Shown here: in pieces, positions 41,990 through 55,300 of the stretch
Layout of the letters: the number at the start of each line of letters is the position of its first letter
How positions within the stretch are numbered: the stretch's first letter is position 1
DNA from: Adineta vaga
Taxonomy: Eukaryota > Rotifera
NCBI GenBank assembly: GCA_021613535.1
Contig: CP075497.1
Coordinates: forward strand, 10,106,001 to 10,170,000
Direction of reading: 5' to 3'
DNA: 64,000 nucleotides
Notes under the pieces: generated by a model
What the model was told of the DNA's origin: nothing
What the model saw: the letters and a program-made list of their open reading frames with translations, nothing else
Databases searched by the model: none
Made by a program: the position numbers and the translations under genes

Positions 41990-43363
41990 TCTATACTTCT
42001 TCGTAGTCAATTGAGTGTTCACGTTTGAAGATGGTCGTGTGTGTGCGAGAGGAAACGATTAAAGACAATTGACGAATCAACGTTGTATTGATGCTTATCG
42101 CTCGTTCGTCGACATTCTTCTAGTCTCAAATCATGTCTACTTCGTTGATCATATCTCAAATAAAATGAAATTTTAACATCTACCTATAATAATCGTTTGT
42201 TGTTTCTAATTTCAAATGTCCTCGTCTGGAAGTGCGTCGTTCCTTCTAATAACACATATGAAATGACGCAATTCATTCGTATATTGCCGCCATCAGTGAT
42301 TATCACTGATACTAAATAGGTTCTCATATTCAGTCATTTTGTTTTGTTTGAAGTCATCATGATGCCGAGTCGGTTGAATAAGAGAAGAAAAAAAAGGCGT
42401 GAATCTATCAAACAAGTTGACACCTAATTACTTGACAAAAAAAGAGAGCAAATCTCCGTAAGAAGCAGATTGTTCACACACAAACGAATTTAATGATTGA
42501 TAGGAATGAAAAAAAGAACGCCAAGTTCATGATGAAGTAATTTGATTTTCTTTTGATGGATTTATCTAAGTGTTAGAGATGATTGAAATCAGCATCATAT
42601 TTAAAGACACTTCAGATGATTGTTTTACAAACTTCCATTCTTAGTTTGATCAATTGAAATATTTTCTTTTCAAGTATGTAGAAATATGTTTCGATACAAG
42701 TAAAGCAAACAAACTGATATTTATCTAGGAAATATTTCTTCATTTGTCTATTGAGACAATAAAACAAAACACAAGAGTTGTACAGGTCAAGTATGATCTG
42801 TACAGACAGTGAATGAGAAAAAGAATAAGAATGCGATGGTGATGATGATGATGCCAATGAGAATACCGTGAGAAAGATCAGAAGATGGATTAGAAAAGCT
42901 CAAAGAAAGAAATTATTATTTTCATCTTACATGATTATCGATTAGCTGAAGAGAGAGAGAGAGAGGGAGAATGACAAGGATGAAAATGTTAAAATTAATT
43001 GAAAAGACGATTTTTACCGTTTCATATGAGAAAATAATAGATTATTGACTATTTGTCTACTGAGCGGAAATAAGTGAGAGCAGAATGTAAAACATTATGA
43101 ACAGATGGTACTCTATCAAAAAAAGTGATGTTTCTAACGAACATTATGTCAATATTGAAGAGATATTAAAATTGATATGAGTGAGAGAAAGAGAGAAAGA
43201 TTATTTAGTAACATCAGACTTCATTGATTCTCTTGATTGATGATTAGATATAGATATGTTCAACTTTGATTTCTCAAGAAGTGCAACAACAATTTATATT
43301 AATATAAAAAATACATACGACGTTATCAAACAAAAAAAACGAAAACTATACAAAGAAAAACGA

Positions 43364-46300
43364 TTAATCTGTATTGAGAATCAAAGCAACACCTTGTAAA
43401 ACCCATTTACTAATGTGTTCATGTGTCGATAAATCAGCTTCAAAAACAAGGCCAACACCCATGGCATTTCGTCGATCACTTGTTACATATACTGGACATC
43501 GGAATGTATTCTGAATGAATAAAAAGAAACATGTCACGTATTAATTTTTCTATAAATTATTTATCATAAGAATTCTTACTTGAAGTTTAAGTTTATGTGA
43601 TTCAATTGGAATAACTTTCATAACTGGTAAGGGTTGAATAAGTACTTTTGGTTTTTGTCTTGTTAAACAGCTTTTTTGTACATTCCATGATGCACCTTCA
43701 AGATAAAGACCAGTCACAAAACAACCTTGATGTGCACGTTCATTGACATCTTCTTGTGTTTCCCATTCAGTTACTTGTGTATATAATGTTGATTTATCTA
43801 ATGGCCAACCATTCTTTCTACATGTTGCTTGTACAAGTGCAGTTAGATAAGATTCAGGAATATGAAGACCAGATAACCAAACAACATTGGGTTCACCATC
43901 ATTGATCTAAATATGAAATTGATTGAACAAAGTCAAAGAAATTTTCTTCAAATTTATTTACCCATCCACTATAAAGTTGATTTCGACGAAGAAAATGATC
44001 CATCCAATTAGCTAGATTCTTCTTTGTGGCTGGTGCTAAACGTCTCCACATTTGCGGTAATTGACCATTATAAAGTGCGCGAGATAGATCATCTAATTCA
44101 TTGGACATACCGACTTCACCTTTCAATGCTCGTCGTAATGTTGCTAATGATCTCGACATAGTTATTGTTAATTTATTAAAACGAGCAAGTTCTTGTAATA
44201 AAACAACAGATGTTGGTGATATCGCTTCGCCACCGAACTTCTTCCAAACTTTATCAATATCATATTGTTGTGGAATACGTTTAATGATATCAGCTGCAGT
44301 ATTATCAATATATTCATCACGACTCATACCACCACTTGCTTCACCTAAAATAAAAGGATATTTTCTAAATTTTATTTATAAGAAAATAAAACGAACCTGA
44401 TTGTGGTTGTAATTCAATTAATTGTTCCCACATATCTCGTGCAGATTTTGTATAATATCCAATTTCAGCATTTGGATGTAAACCAAATACTTCCGGCGTG
44501 TTTGTCAATGGTAATGATTCAATGTATTCTATAGAAAGAAGTCAATTAATAAATATGAATATTTAAAAACAAAAACAAGGTATATTCAAAGTTTAGAATG
44601 ATGAATAAATGGTGAACAACATTGAATATTTAGATTAAATAATGAGAGTACAACAATGGAGTTTACTTCTTGATATTCTACGTAATTTTCCTGTTTAATA
44701 AAGACAAATCGATAAATTCAATTATTCTAATGAATCTAACACAGACATTTTTCTTCAACAAAAGAAAATGACCTAGTTATACTAAACAGATTTCAATCCT
44801 TATTAATAGAAACGATGTCAGAACAGAAAATAAAAGGAAAACATCATTCATTACTATACCTAGTGCGGCATCTTTAACTGGCAATCCAACAGTTGCTGGT
44901 TGTTCTTCATTTGCCGATGGAATATAATAAGCAACATCTTCCGTACGATGAAAATAGAATGGTTGAAATGTATCAAATATAAAATCTCCCATATATTCAT
45001 TCATATAAGTACGTAAAACACGACGATCAAATTCATCGATAGCACGACCACCGTACATAACCTATTTTTCCGATAAGAAACAATTTGTATGAAAGAGAGA
45101 AAAAAATACAATACTACTTACTTCACCAATGAGATATTTTAATGAACCCCATGGAATTTTTGTATCATTATTAACAGTAGCTTTCTTTAAATAAGTATCG
45201 AGAATTGTCATACAAACACGAAAATCTGATTCATTAAAATCATAAGAAACATTCCAACCAATCTTATCATATTTTCGACGTTCTTGAACGACAGCATGAA
45301 AGAAAGCCAAAACAAATACCAAAGATGAAAATGCTTCATGTGGACAATCATTAAATGCTTGTCCGGAGATTTTAAAATATGTATTACGTAAATTAAGTTT
45401 CAAGCCATTGGGTGGTTCAGTAACAACTTTAAGTGAACGTTGTAAAATACCGATTGGAAATAATGGTGTCGGTTCAGTTGTTAGCCATAAACGAAAATCA
45501 GGATGTGGTTTAGATATTTTATCTAAATGTTTTTCTAAATCAATAAGCCATTTGACTAATAAATGACAATTTTGTAACATTAACCAATGACCACGACTGA
45601 TTGCTTGTTCCATTAGATTGATAGCAATCTATTTCAAAAAAAAATCAAACATTATTCAATTAATTCAGAAGGAGAACGCGTCCAATGTCAAGTGTTTTTT
45701 TTTTCAGAGAAATTCATCTTTAATACCCTAATAACAACGTTTTCTTCTTACCTTTTCTTGTCCTTGACCCATGGCTAATAATTTCACTTTCGCTACACCA
45801 AATTCAGTACGTTCTGCTAATTTCAATAAATCCGTTGTTGGATCACTACCAGGACTTAGAATAAATATAATTGGTGATATTGGCGTACTTTGTTCCCAAA
45901 TAGCTTCGAAATGAATGACTGGCGGTGTAACGAATTGATCACCCATAATCTTCGTTACATATTGTGTTATAGCTAAATAGATTCGATCCACTCGAAAACA
46001 TCTTAATAACATTAAATTTTGAAAAGCAGTTAAACGTTCGCCATAATTCATTGGAAAATGTTCTGGTAGTTCAGGTGAATCACTATCAAACCACTAGAAA
46101 GAAAAATCAAATAAATCAATTCGTTTAGTTTGGATTTTCAAACAAACTTTTTTCCAACTATGTTCATTGTTTTCAACTTCATCAAGTAATGTTGTAAATT
46201 GAGCATAATCTCTTGATAAACGTACACAGTCTTCCCAAGTTTGATCTGAAATCCATATAAATGGTTTCTTACGTTTCGATTTCTCTAATGATAAATTTCC

Positions 46301-49300
46301 TTTGATAAAAAAATCTAATTCATCTTGTGAAACATTGCCTCGATCTTGTTCAAGTTTAATTGTAATATTGAATGAAAATAATAGCTTATGTTTTTCAAAT
46401 ATACCCGTACAACCATAATTATAAACATTTAATGTTAATGTTCCCATAATATTATTTAATCGACGTTCAAGATTCGAATCTGGTATTGATTTTCGAAGTG
46501 AAAATTCGAATACATCGAGATAACCTGTTAAGGAATATTGATACATTGTATTGATCAATGACATTTCAGAAAGAACGAAGAAGAGAATAGCACCACGTTT
46601 AGCAGCTGGACGATAACCATCACGAAGTCTTTCGATATCTTTTGATGTTTTGGAAGCAAGACGAAGTCTAAAGCATCAAATAATTCTTATTATCATCGAT
46701 CTTTTAATGGATTTATCTTACTTTTCATTAACTTCATCTGCTTTCGATTTTGTTTCATCTAAGGTGGAAATTAACTCCGTGTTATCTAACATATTACCCG
46801 TTGAATTCGCTAATTCACGTAGGAGTGCATCTTCAAGATCTTTTAATAGTTTTTTATTCACTGACATTTCTTGGATAAGTCGTTCACGTTGTTCTTCTAA
46901 TTCTCGACGTTCATTTTTCACAATTACAGCTAACAATTGATCTTCAAGACCTTTCAATGTAACTGTATAATTGATTACCATTGATTTTCCAAAATGAGCA
47001 GGTGTTAAACGTGGATTAGGTAATTTCGATGTTAAATAAAGACGAAATGATGGATCATAATCCACTTCTTTATCACCTATGATAACAAATTGTCGTCCTT
47101 CGATACCTGAAATCAAGCAAAATCTATCCAAAAGAATTTCATTCATTCGTTTTTACCTCGAATATTCTTTTCTAAAACATTATCAATAACTGGATCGATA
47201 TATTCATCACAATCTTGAAACAAGATTGGAAAACCATATTTAATTGACATTTCCAAATGTTTAAGAAAGTCACTATCATGAAATGTTAAAATTTTCAAGT
47301 TATTTTTCTCTTCACGTTTTTTAATCCATTTCAATGCTTGTTGTTGTGGATCAATACAATATGGAAAACGACTTGATTGAGTTGTTAAAATACCATTTTG
47401 AACGGATAATTCATCGGGTGGTAAACCTTCACTTGTCCATTTCGAGATTTCAACATCACTCGTTAATAATTCATCTAAACGTAATGGTTGGGATAAAGGT
47501 ACTTCTTTTTCTATTAAGTCTTTTTCCCATAATTCACGCATTAATTCTTGACGAAATTCGAATGTAAATGCACCGACATAAGCAAGAAATGATGCACAAA
47601 TTAATGTATCACCAAGTAAACGACGTAATTTACGTTTTAATTCCTCCAAATCATTGTTCCAACTAAAAATTAAGAAGATATGTCGAAGAAAATACAAATA
47701 AAAGAGAAACTTTACCGTTGTTTTTCTGATGACAAACCGGAAATAAGTTTATCAGCAGCTATAAACAAAAAAAAGTGGTGCAGATGTTCATATTCATAGA
47801 AATGATGAAATATTTATCATACCGATCTTTCGTCTTTCCATAATTGCCGTTTCTTCTTCGATAACTCGTTTCTTTTCCATAGCTTCTTCATAAGTCTTAT
47901 TTAAATCTGCTAATTTTTTTTGTAAATCACTAATTTGATTTTGTGTTGTAGTTAATTCATCCGACGCTCGTTTGGCTTCGGCTTGTAATCGCTACAAATA
48001 GATAGAGAAAAACATTTGAACAGAAATCTAAAGGAAATTGTAATATTTTACCATGACTAAATCTTGTTTAGGTTTGACAACACGATAAACTCGAACGCAA
48101 TTCAAGACATTTTGAGAATATTTATACATGCCAGCACCAGCCATAGATTTTTTCGACATCAATTGAAGTAAATACTCATTTTTCTTGCTTGGATCAGGTA
48201 CAACATTGTTCACATCTTTTAATAATGTATCTTCTAAGATGTCAAGAACATTACGTAGTTTTCTTTCCGTTGATTGAGATAACTTTTCAATTGGAACTTC
48301 TAATAGAGTTTTAAGAAAGCCAACATCTATCAAATGGAAGAGAGATATCTTTCATATGAAACTTCTTTTAAAAGAAAAAAAAACACGGTTTACCAGCCAT
48401 CATTGCTTGACATTCAGCCCATGTATCAGCACTTTGAGGTCGTAAAATGGCAAGAACTGAACGACATACAGTAGCAACAGCAACAGCAGGTTGTTTAAAA
48501 CCTCTGAAAACAAATCCAATCAAAATTTAATTGCAAGACGAAACGTATTTTATTTTACCGAATTTCAGCTACTTGATTATTGGTAATTTCTCGAACAGCC
48601 TTTCTTGCTTCTTCTAATGCAGGTAAAGCGGCAGCTAATTCAATATCAGCTTCACCCTAATAAAAGAAAAGCTTATCATGTTTTATTCTTTCTATAATAA
48701 AAGTTAAACTTGCGCACCTTTTTCACTGCAATTTCTGATTGTTTAATATCTAACGATTTCTTCTTTTCAATAGCTTCACCTTCCATTTCACGAGCTGATA
48801 CAGTCTTTTCAGAGATTTCCGACAGTAATTTCTGACATTCTTCTGAACGTTTTAAGACTTCTTTTCGTTGTACTTGTAAACGAGCATCAAGATCTTTCAA
48901 TTCAATTTGTGCTTCGTCAATTTTTTCTAAACCACCAGCTAAACGTTGTTGCTACAAATGAAAACAATTCATTCCAAACAAAAACGATTCTTCTCAACAA
49001 ACTTGTGCTAAATTTTCTTTATTTTTTCGTTCTAATAATCTTAAATATGTGGAAATAAAATCTAAGTAATTCTTCGGTGTTGTAAAATTATGACGACGAA
49101 GTTTTTTTGCAAATTGTTCACTATAATGTTCAACTGATTGATGTACCATAACCATATGTGTAACAATTGCTTGACGAAATTCTTTTGGAATAAATTCATT
49201 CTATTCAAATTAAAGAAAATCAAATAGTTTTATAATTTTCTTTAAAATTTTCAGAAGAAAATCGTAAAAGATAGATTGATATATGTATAGAATGATAACT

Positions 49301-52300
49301 TTAATAGAGCGAGAATCATAGATCAGCTACTTTACTTACAAATGATTTCCGCATAGACGGAAAAATAGACTATATATATATATATATATTAAAATGTTAA
49401 TTGAACAAAAACAAAGGATCATCTCAGATCGATTTTTTAAAGGACTACTTACATCTTCAGCGATTAATGTTGTCGATACAGCATACAACGCCTGTTCCGG
49501 CCAAGGTAAAAACCAATCGATAATTGCGTTATTGATTAAACCTACAATGATAAATATATATATATATATAGTTGAATCAGAAATTCTTTTTTGAGAATTA
49601 CCTGGAAAGTTTCGACAACGTGTACGTAATGTATCACCCGTTGGTGACATGCATAATACCACATGTAAATTAACTGAACATTTTGTGACAAAATATTGCC
49701 AGATACTTTCTTTTGCTGGACTAGAACCATTTTTCATCGCTTCATCTCGAATCTAAATGAAATGATTTAATTTATACATAGAAAAGAAACAAGAAATGTT
49801 CGTCTTACATTTGAAATAATGCCTTCACGTTCTTCATCAGCATACAGAGCAGGTACCATACCAGTTGTTAACATATTATTGATTAATTCCAAAAATCCTA
49901 TTCAATAAAATAACTAATGAGTCAAAAATCACAGTCAAATTTTACCTTCTTCAGCAACATGTTGATCACCAAACATGAAAACGACTTTTTTATTTTCTTG
50001 ACCAAGTTTATTATAAAGAACTTTTAAATCTTCGCGAAAATGTGATTCACTATAACCACGGCTAAGTTTTATTTCGAAGACTTCACAATGAGCTGCATAT
50101 GCTGCTAGACGTGTCACTATTTACAGAGATAGAGAAAAACAAATGATAATCAATTCTTGTGAATATTTTAAAATAAAAAAGATCTTACATGAAGCTTTTC
50201 CACTACCACCAACACCAACCAATAATACATTGCCTTTATCCATACGAATAACACGATAGATACGAGTTAAATGTTCAATAGCATCTTCGAATAAAACTAA
50301 ATTCATTCGAGTAAATTGTTCATTGTATTCAGCAAGAATCTAAATCGATAAACAAGAGTATAGATGAATTTTCATTTTTGTTTCATACTTCTTCGAATAT
50401 AGCTTTTGCTGCTTCATAATCAACAATATCTTCATAGATTTGAGCTTCACCGACATCTAATGCTGTTCGATAATCACCAAAGAGAGATGGTTGACGAAAG
50501 ATTGCTTCACTATATGGTTTTAATAATGATTGATCATCAACTAGACTTTGTAATTTATCCTGAAAACAAAAGAATCAGATGATCATTGTTTTTTCTTAGA
50601 AGGTCTCTTTCTTAATCACATACATCAATAAATTTACGATCTTGTACATCAATTAAACGATCATAGAGTACACGTAAACATTCATTTCGCCAGACACGTG
50701 CTAGAAGAGCAGCTGTTGGAAAACGATCCGGTGTTGTTAAAACTAAACCATTAAATATTCGACTTAAATCTCGAAGATTGAAGATATAATGAAATTTCGA
50801 AGGTGTTGGTGGAAGTGCATCCAAAATTGAACTTTAATACAAATAAAAACAATCAAAATGAGAATCTATTCAAGAAAATATAGCATACTGATAGAGTTCC
50901 ATTGTCATCCTAGTCAAAATCGGTGCTATGTCTTGTACTTCTTTATTGAATGGTTGTAAATGTCCTTCCAAAATGGAATTATAAATTAAGAAAAGTGATT
51001 CTTCGGATGGGAATGTAATATTGTAAACGTTGAATAGAGAAATAAATCGTGGATCAACATCATTTCTTCCACCACCAGGCTAAAAACGGAAAGCATTACT
51101 TTCTGAATCAATACAATTTGTTCAAACAAACTTTGCCCATTGCAGCAATGAAAATCATATCTTGATATTTTTTCCAATTGAGATCTTTTCCTCGATCATA
51201 CATTCCACCTTTTTCAAGTAATAATTTCAATAAAGCAATCGGTTGTTGTGTACCATATGTATCGACTTTTGGCATATTTAAATCATCAATAAATACAACT
51301 AATTTCTTTCCAGGTGGTGGACCAAACGTATCTTTTGTGCGTTTTTCAACATTCGATTCAAAATTTTTTTGTACGTCCATTGACGATGTTCGAGATGAGA
51401 AATTGATATTCAATAGAAGCTAAAAGATAAAATCCATATATAGATATTGAGAAAAGATTTGTTTTTTTTTAGAAATTACATTTAAATCTGGATTCAATTT
51501 TCTTAAAAATGATGTAATTGTTGCTGTTTTCGATGTACCAGATTCGCCAACAAACAGAACTGGACGTTTAATACGATAACATAATTGAAGGAGCCAATCA
51601 CTTCGACATGTATCAATAGTTGGAACTAGAATTTCATAGAATTTTCTTTCTGGACTATGTTGATATTTAGGAACAAGTCGTTTCCATGAGATCCAATATT
51701 TTTTCGTTGCATCAAAGAAATATTCGAATAAAGTTGCTTCATGTGATGGTAATTCCTCTACAATATCGAATGAATATCAAAACAAAATGGATTCTTTTAA
51801 TATATATATTTACCAATTTTAGCTGTGCCATTTGGTCCTTCATCGACAATGTTAATGGAAGCAAGATATTTAACTTGAGTATCGAAAATTACACGTGCTT
51901 GTTCAGTTAAACCAGCACCTAATGACCAATAAAGTGCTTGTAGAAAGAAACATGTATAAGTGTTATCATCGAGTGCTTCACTGGAATTTTCATAGGGTTG
52001 AAGAAGACTATCGAGCATATAACATATTTGACTTGTCTAGAAACACGAAAAAGAAATGATTATGTTTTATGAACATGAATAAGATTAATTTACCATATTG
52101 AGATTAGTTAATGGAATGATTTGTTTAAGTTTTTCTCCTTGTTTACCATCGATAATACCTTCTAAGATTAATGTTATCAATGGTGGAACGAATTTATCAA
52201 ATAATTCATTGAGACATTTTTGTTCTTCTTTTTTCTCACGTAAGTTACACCAACGTGTCCAAAATGGTCGATATTTCAAATCTTTTGGATCAACGAAGAC

Positions 52301-55300
52301 CTATTCAAAAGAACAATTAAATATCAAAAAAGTAATTTATATTTCTTGTCCACTAACCATTCCACAACGTGAAACTGTAGCTGGACTTGCATATTGAAGA
52401 TCACCAACTTCAAACATCATCGCACAATGTGGTTGTAAACGAATACGTTCACCATTAGCTAATGTTAATAATTTATTATCATCCATAACTGAATTCTAAA
52501 GATAAAAAATTCAAATTAGATTTTAATAAAATCTCTCAAACAAACCATATTTTCAATCCAAAGTGCATCAACATCACCATCATATAAAATATATCGACGT
52601 TCTTTTTTATCTGTTGGTTTGTTTATTTCACGGAAGATATTCGATAATAAACCATCAGTCCAATCTCGAGATGCTAAATCCAAAAATCCATACAATTCAA
52701 TAACAGAACATGCTTTTGGATTCAATGTAAACACTTTTGTTGGTAAACCCATTCTAAAAACCGAAAAAATCAGTTTAATTTACTTTTCATCTTTCTTTCT
52801 ACCTCGTTTGTGCTTGAACTAGAATATTAATAACAGTTGTTTTTCCACCACCTGTCGGTCCAACAACCATGGTTGAATGACGTGTCATCATTGTTTCATA
52901 TAATTGTACAACTTTATCGACTTGAACTTCATCAACAACATTATTCATATGAGCAATTGATTCTCGTACAGCTTTATCGAATAATGGATAAGTAACACGA
53001 TCACATTTCAAACCTGGAAAGAGATCAGTAATTAAACCTTGAAATAATGGTACATCTTCATAGACGAATTTCGGCATATTCATATCACGTAAGGCACGCA
53101 TTAAGACGATGTCCTTTTGAAAGAAAAAAAAAAGAATGAAATGATTTGTAATAGAGCAAAAGAAAATATATATATGAATTACTTCTGGTAATTCAGCTGA
53201 ACTTCGTTTTAATTCACCAGCCATAACTAAAACTGATTTCAAAGCTCGAAGACCAAAATCATAATGATATTGTTTGGATAATTGTTCACGAGACAATTTA
53301 TATAAGACGACCATTTTCTTTGCTAACATCTAGATATAAAACAAAAAATATTCGAGAATGAACTCAAAATCATGTCGATAAACAAACTTTAGCTAAAGAA
53401 AATCCTTCGGAGAAAAGCATAATTTCACAAATTTGTTGTAAATCAGGTACAATGACGACGACTGGTCGAAAGAGAGCTTTGATTGATTCAGGTAATTCTG
53501 TACGTCCAGCATAACCTGGATTCATTGTAATAAATGCTCCAACACGTGGATCAAGATCAATTTCAACACCTTCAAAAACGAAACGTTTTGCTTTGGTAAT
53601 TAAACCCTGTTGAATAGTTTTTAATTGTGATGAAATAACTGACAAAACCGAGGCATCAATTCGATTAAATTCATCGAAACATCCCCAAGCACCACTTTGA
53701 CATAAACCATTCAAATTTTTACCAATAGCCTTTTTAATAAATATATTTCATGATAATCATTTCACTTTCGGATTAAATAAAAACACTTACTAAACTATCC
53801 ATACCTTCACCACAATTGGTTACCATACAAAGAATACCAAGTGCTTTAGCTAAATCTTTGACTGATTCCGTTTTACCTGTACCTAAATTTCAATTTGAAA
53901 TCATACAAACTTAGTTTTTTGTTTTTCAATCAAAAAGATTCATACCGGCAGGACCAGCTAAAATAAGAAAAATACAAAGAGATATTTTCATTTTCCTATC
54001 GATAATTCTCTACTAACCTGGCGCACAACCAAGATACATTGACAAAGCCTAAAATCAAAGATTCTTCAATAAACCTTTCTAATAATACAATTTTACTTGT
54101 GTAATTGTTAAATAAATTCGATCAGTAAGTGGTGTAATAACTAGACGACCATTCAAACCCATATATTCATAACCATATCCAAATTCTCCAGTACATTGTC
54201 GAATCATTAATTCATCAGGTTCATTAACCCAATAGAATCTCAGTTGACTTTCCCATTCGAATTCACGTGCATCCAAAATACTAAATAATCGTTAATTCAT
54301 TTTCTTTTCTATTTGTTTTTCTTTTCTTCTCTTACCTATCTCGAACAAAACTATCGATAATATCTTTCGCATGGACATCAATAATCAGTACAGTATTGAA
54401 TTTTTTTCGATCATTACTAGCTAATGGATTTCGAATCTAAATTGCAAAAGAAACAACGATGAAGAATGAAATCATCAAACTATTTCTTCTTACTTCAGCA
54501 ACCACTTCTTCAATTTGTGTATTCAATTGTTTAGCATAATTTTTCATCGCCATTTTTTGTCCTTTTGCAACTAAACACAAAATAACATCCTCAAATAAAT
54601 ATTTACAAGTAAGAACAAAGGTCCTACCTTTATTGAACGTATCTTCAACTTCCCAACTCCACCTAAGGAAAAAAGAAATCAATAAACAAAAGATTCAATT
54701 CAATCTTCTCTACGAACCATATTTGATTAGCAGCAAGTACAACCATTCCTTGATAATTATACATCCATCCTGCTCGGGATTTTCGAAAACGATAATAATA
54801 AACAGCTTCTTTTGTAATCAATCGATTTGTTCGTCTCATTTCTTCTAGTACTTTTGTCATCCAATCTTCCACACGTCCTTCTGTAACAACATTTTGTTTG
54901 AATTGCATTTCTTCTTTTTCAGCGGATATCATTGCTTGTGCTTGAGTGACAGTTTCACTAACTTTAACTAATCGTAAACTAGCAATATTATCAAACATTT
55001 TAATCATATGTTCTTGAATAGCTGCTGGTTCAGCTGAACCCAAAATAGAAAGAAGTTCATCATCAGAAATGAAGAAAAATCGAGGAAATGCATTTCGTTT
55101 CGAATCAAGATAATCATTTAAACTTTTCTGACAACGTTCAAGACCAACAAAGATAGATTCAAGATCACTTAAACGACTTGGAACATGACATTGTTTTTTA
55201 ATTAATGGATCACGATATGTATCCGTCATAATTGATTTGAATAATTTATTTTTTTCATCGAATTTTTTCGCTTCTTCAGGTAATTGAGCACGAATATCAC

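Larger units (their letters stand above)
38106..43363. other. Gene-free low-complexity region upstream of the MECOM-like gene
   Basis: About 5.3 kb without a recognisable gene, by far the largest gap in the window. It lies between the 5' end of the MECOM-like gene and the 3' end of the dynein gene. It is packed with CT, GA, AAG and CA simple repeats and two alternating CG tracts. Open frames here are short and repeat-driven. It may be a regulatory domain or contain 5' non-coding exons. Confidence 0.6.

Noticed and set aside
40395-42006. Several short open frames in the gene-free region
   Set aside because: They track simple repeats (GAA, CA, TTC runs) and lack coding-like composition or domains.
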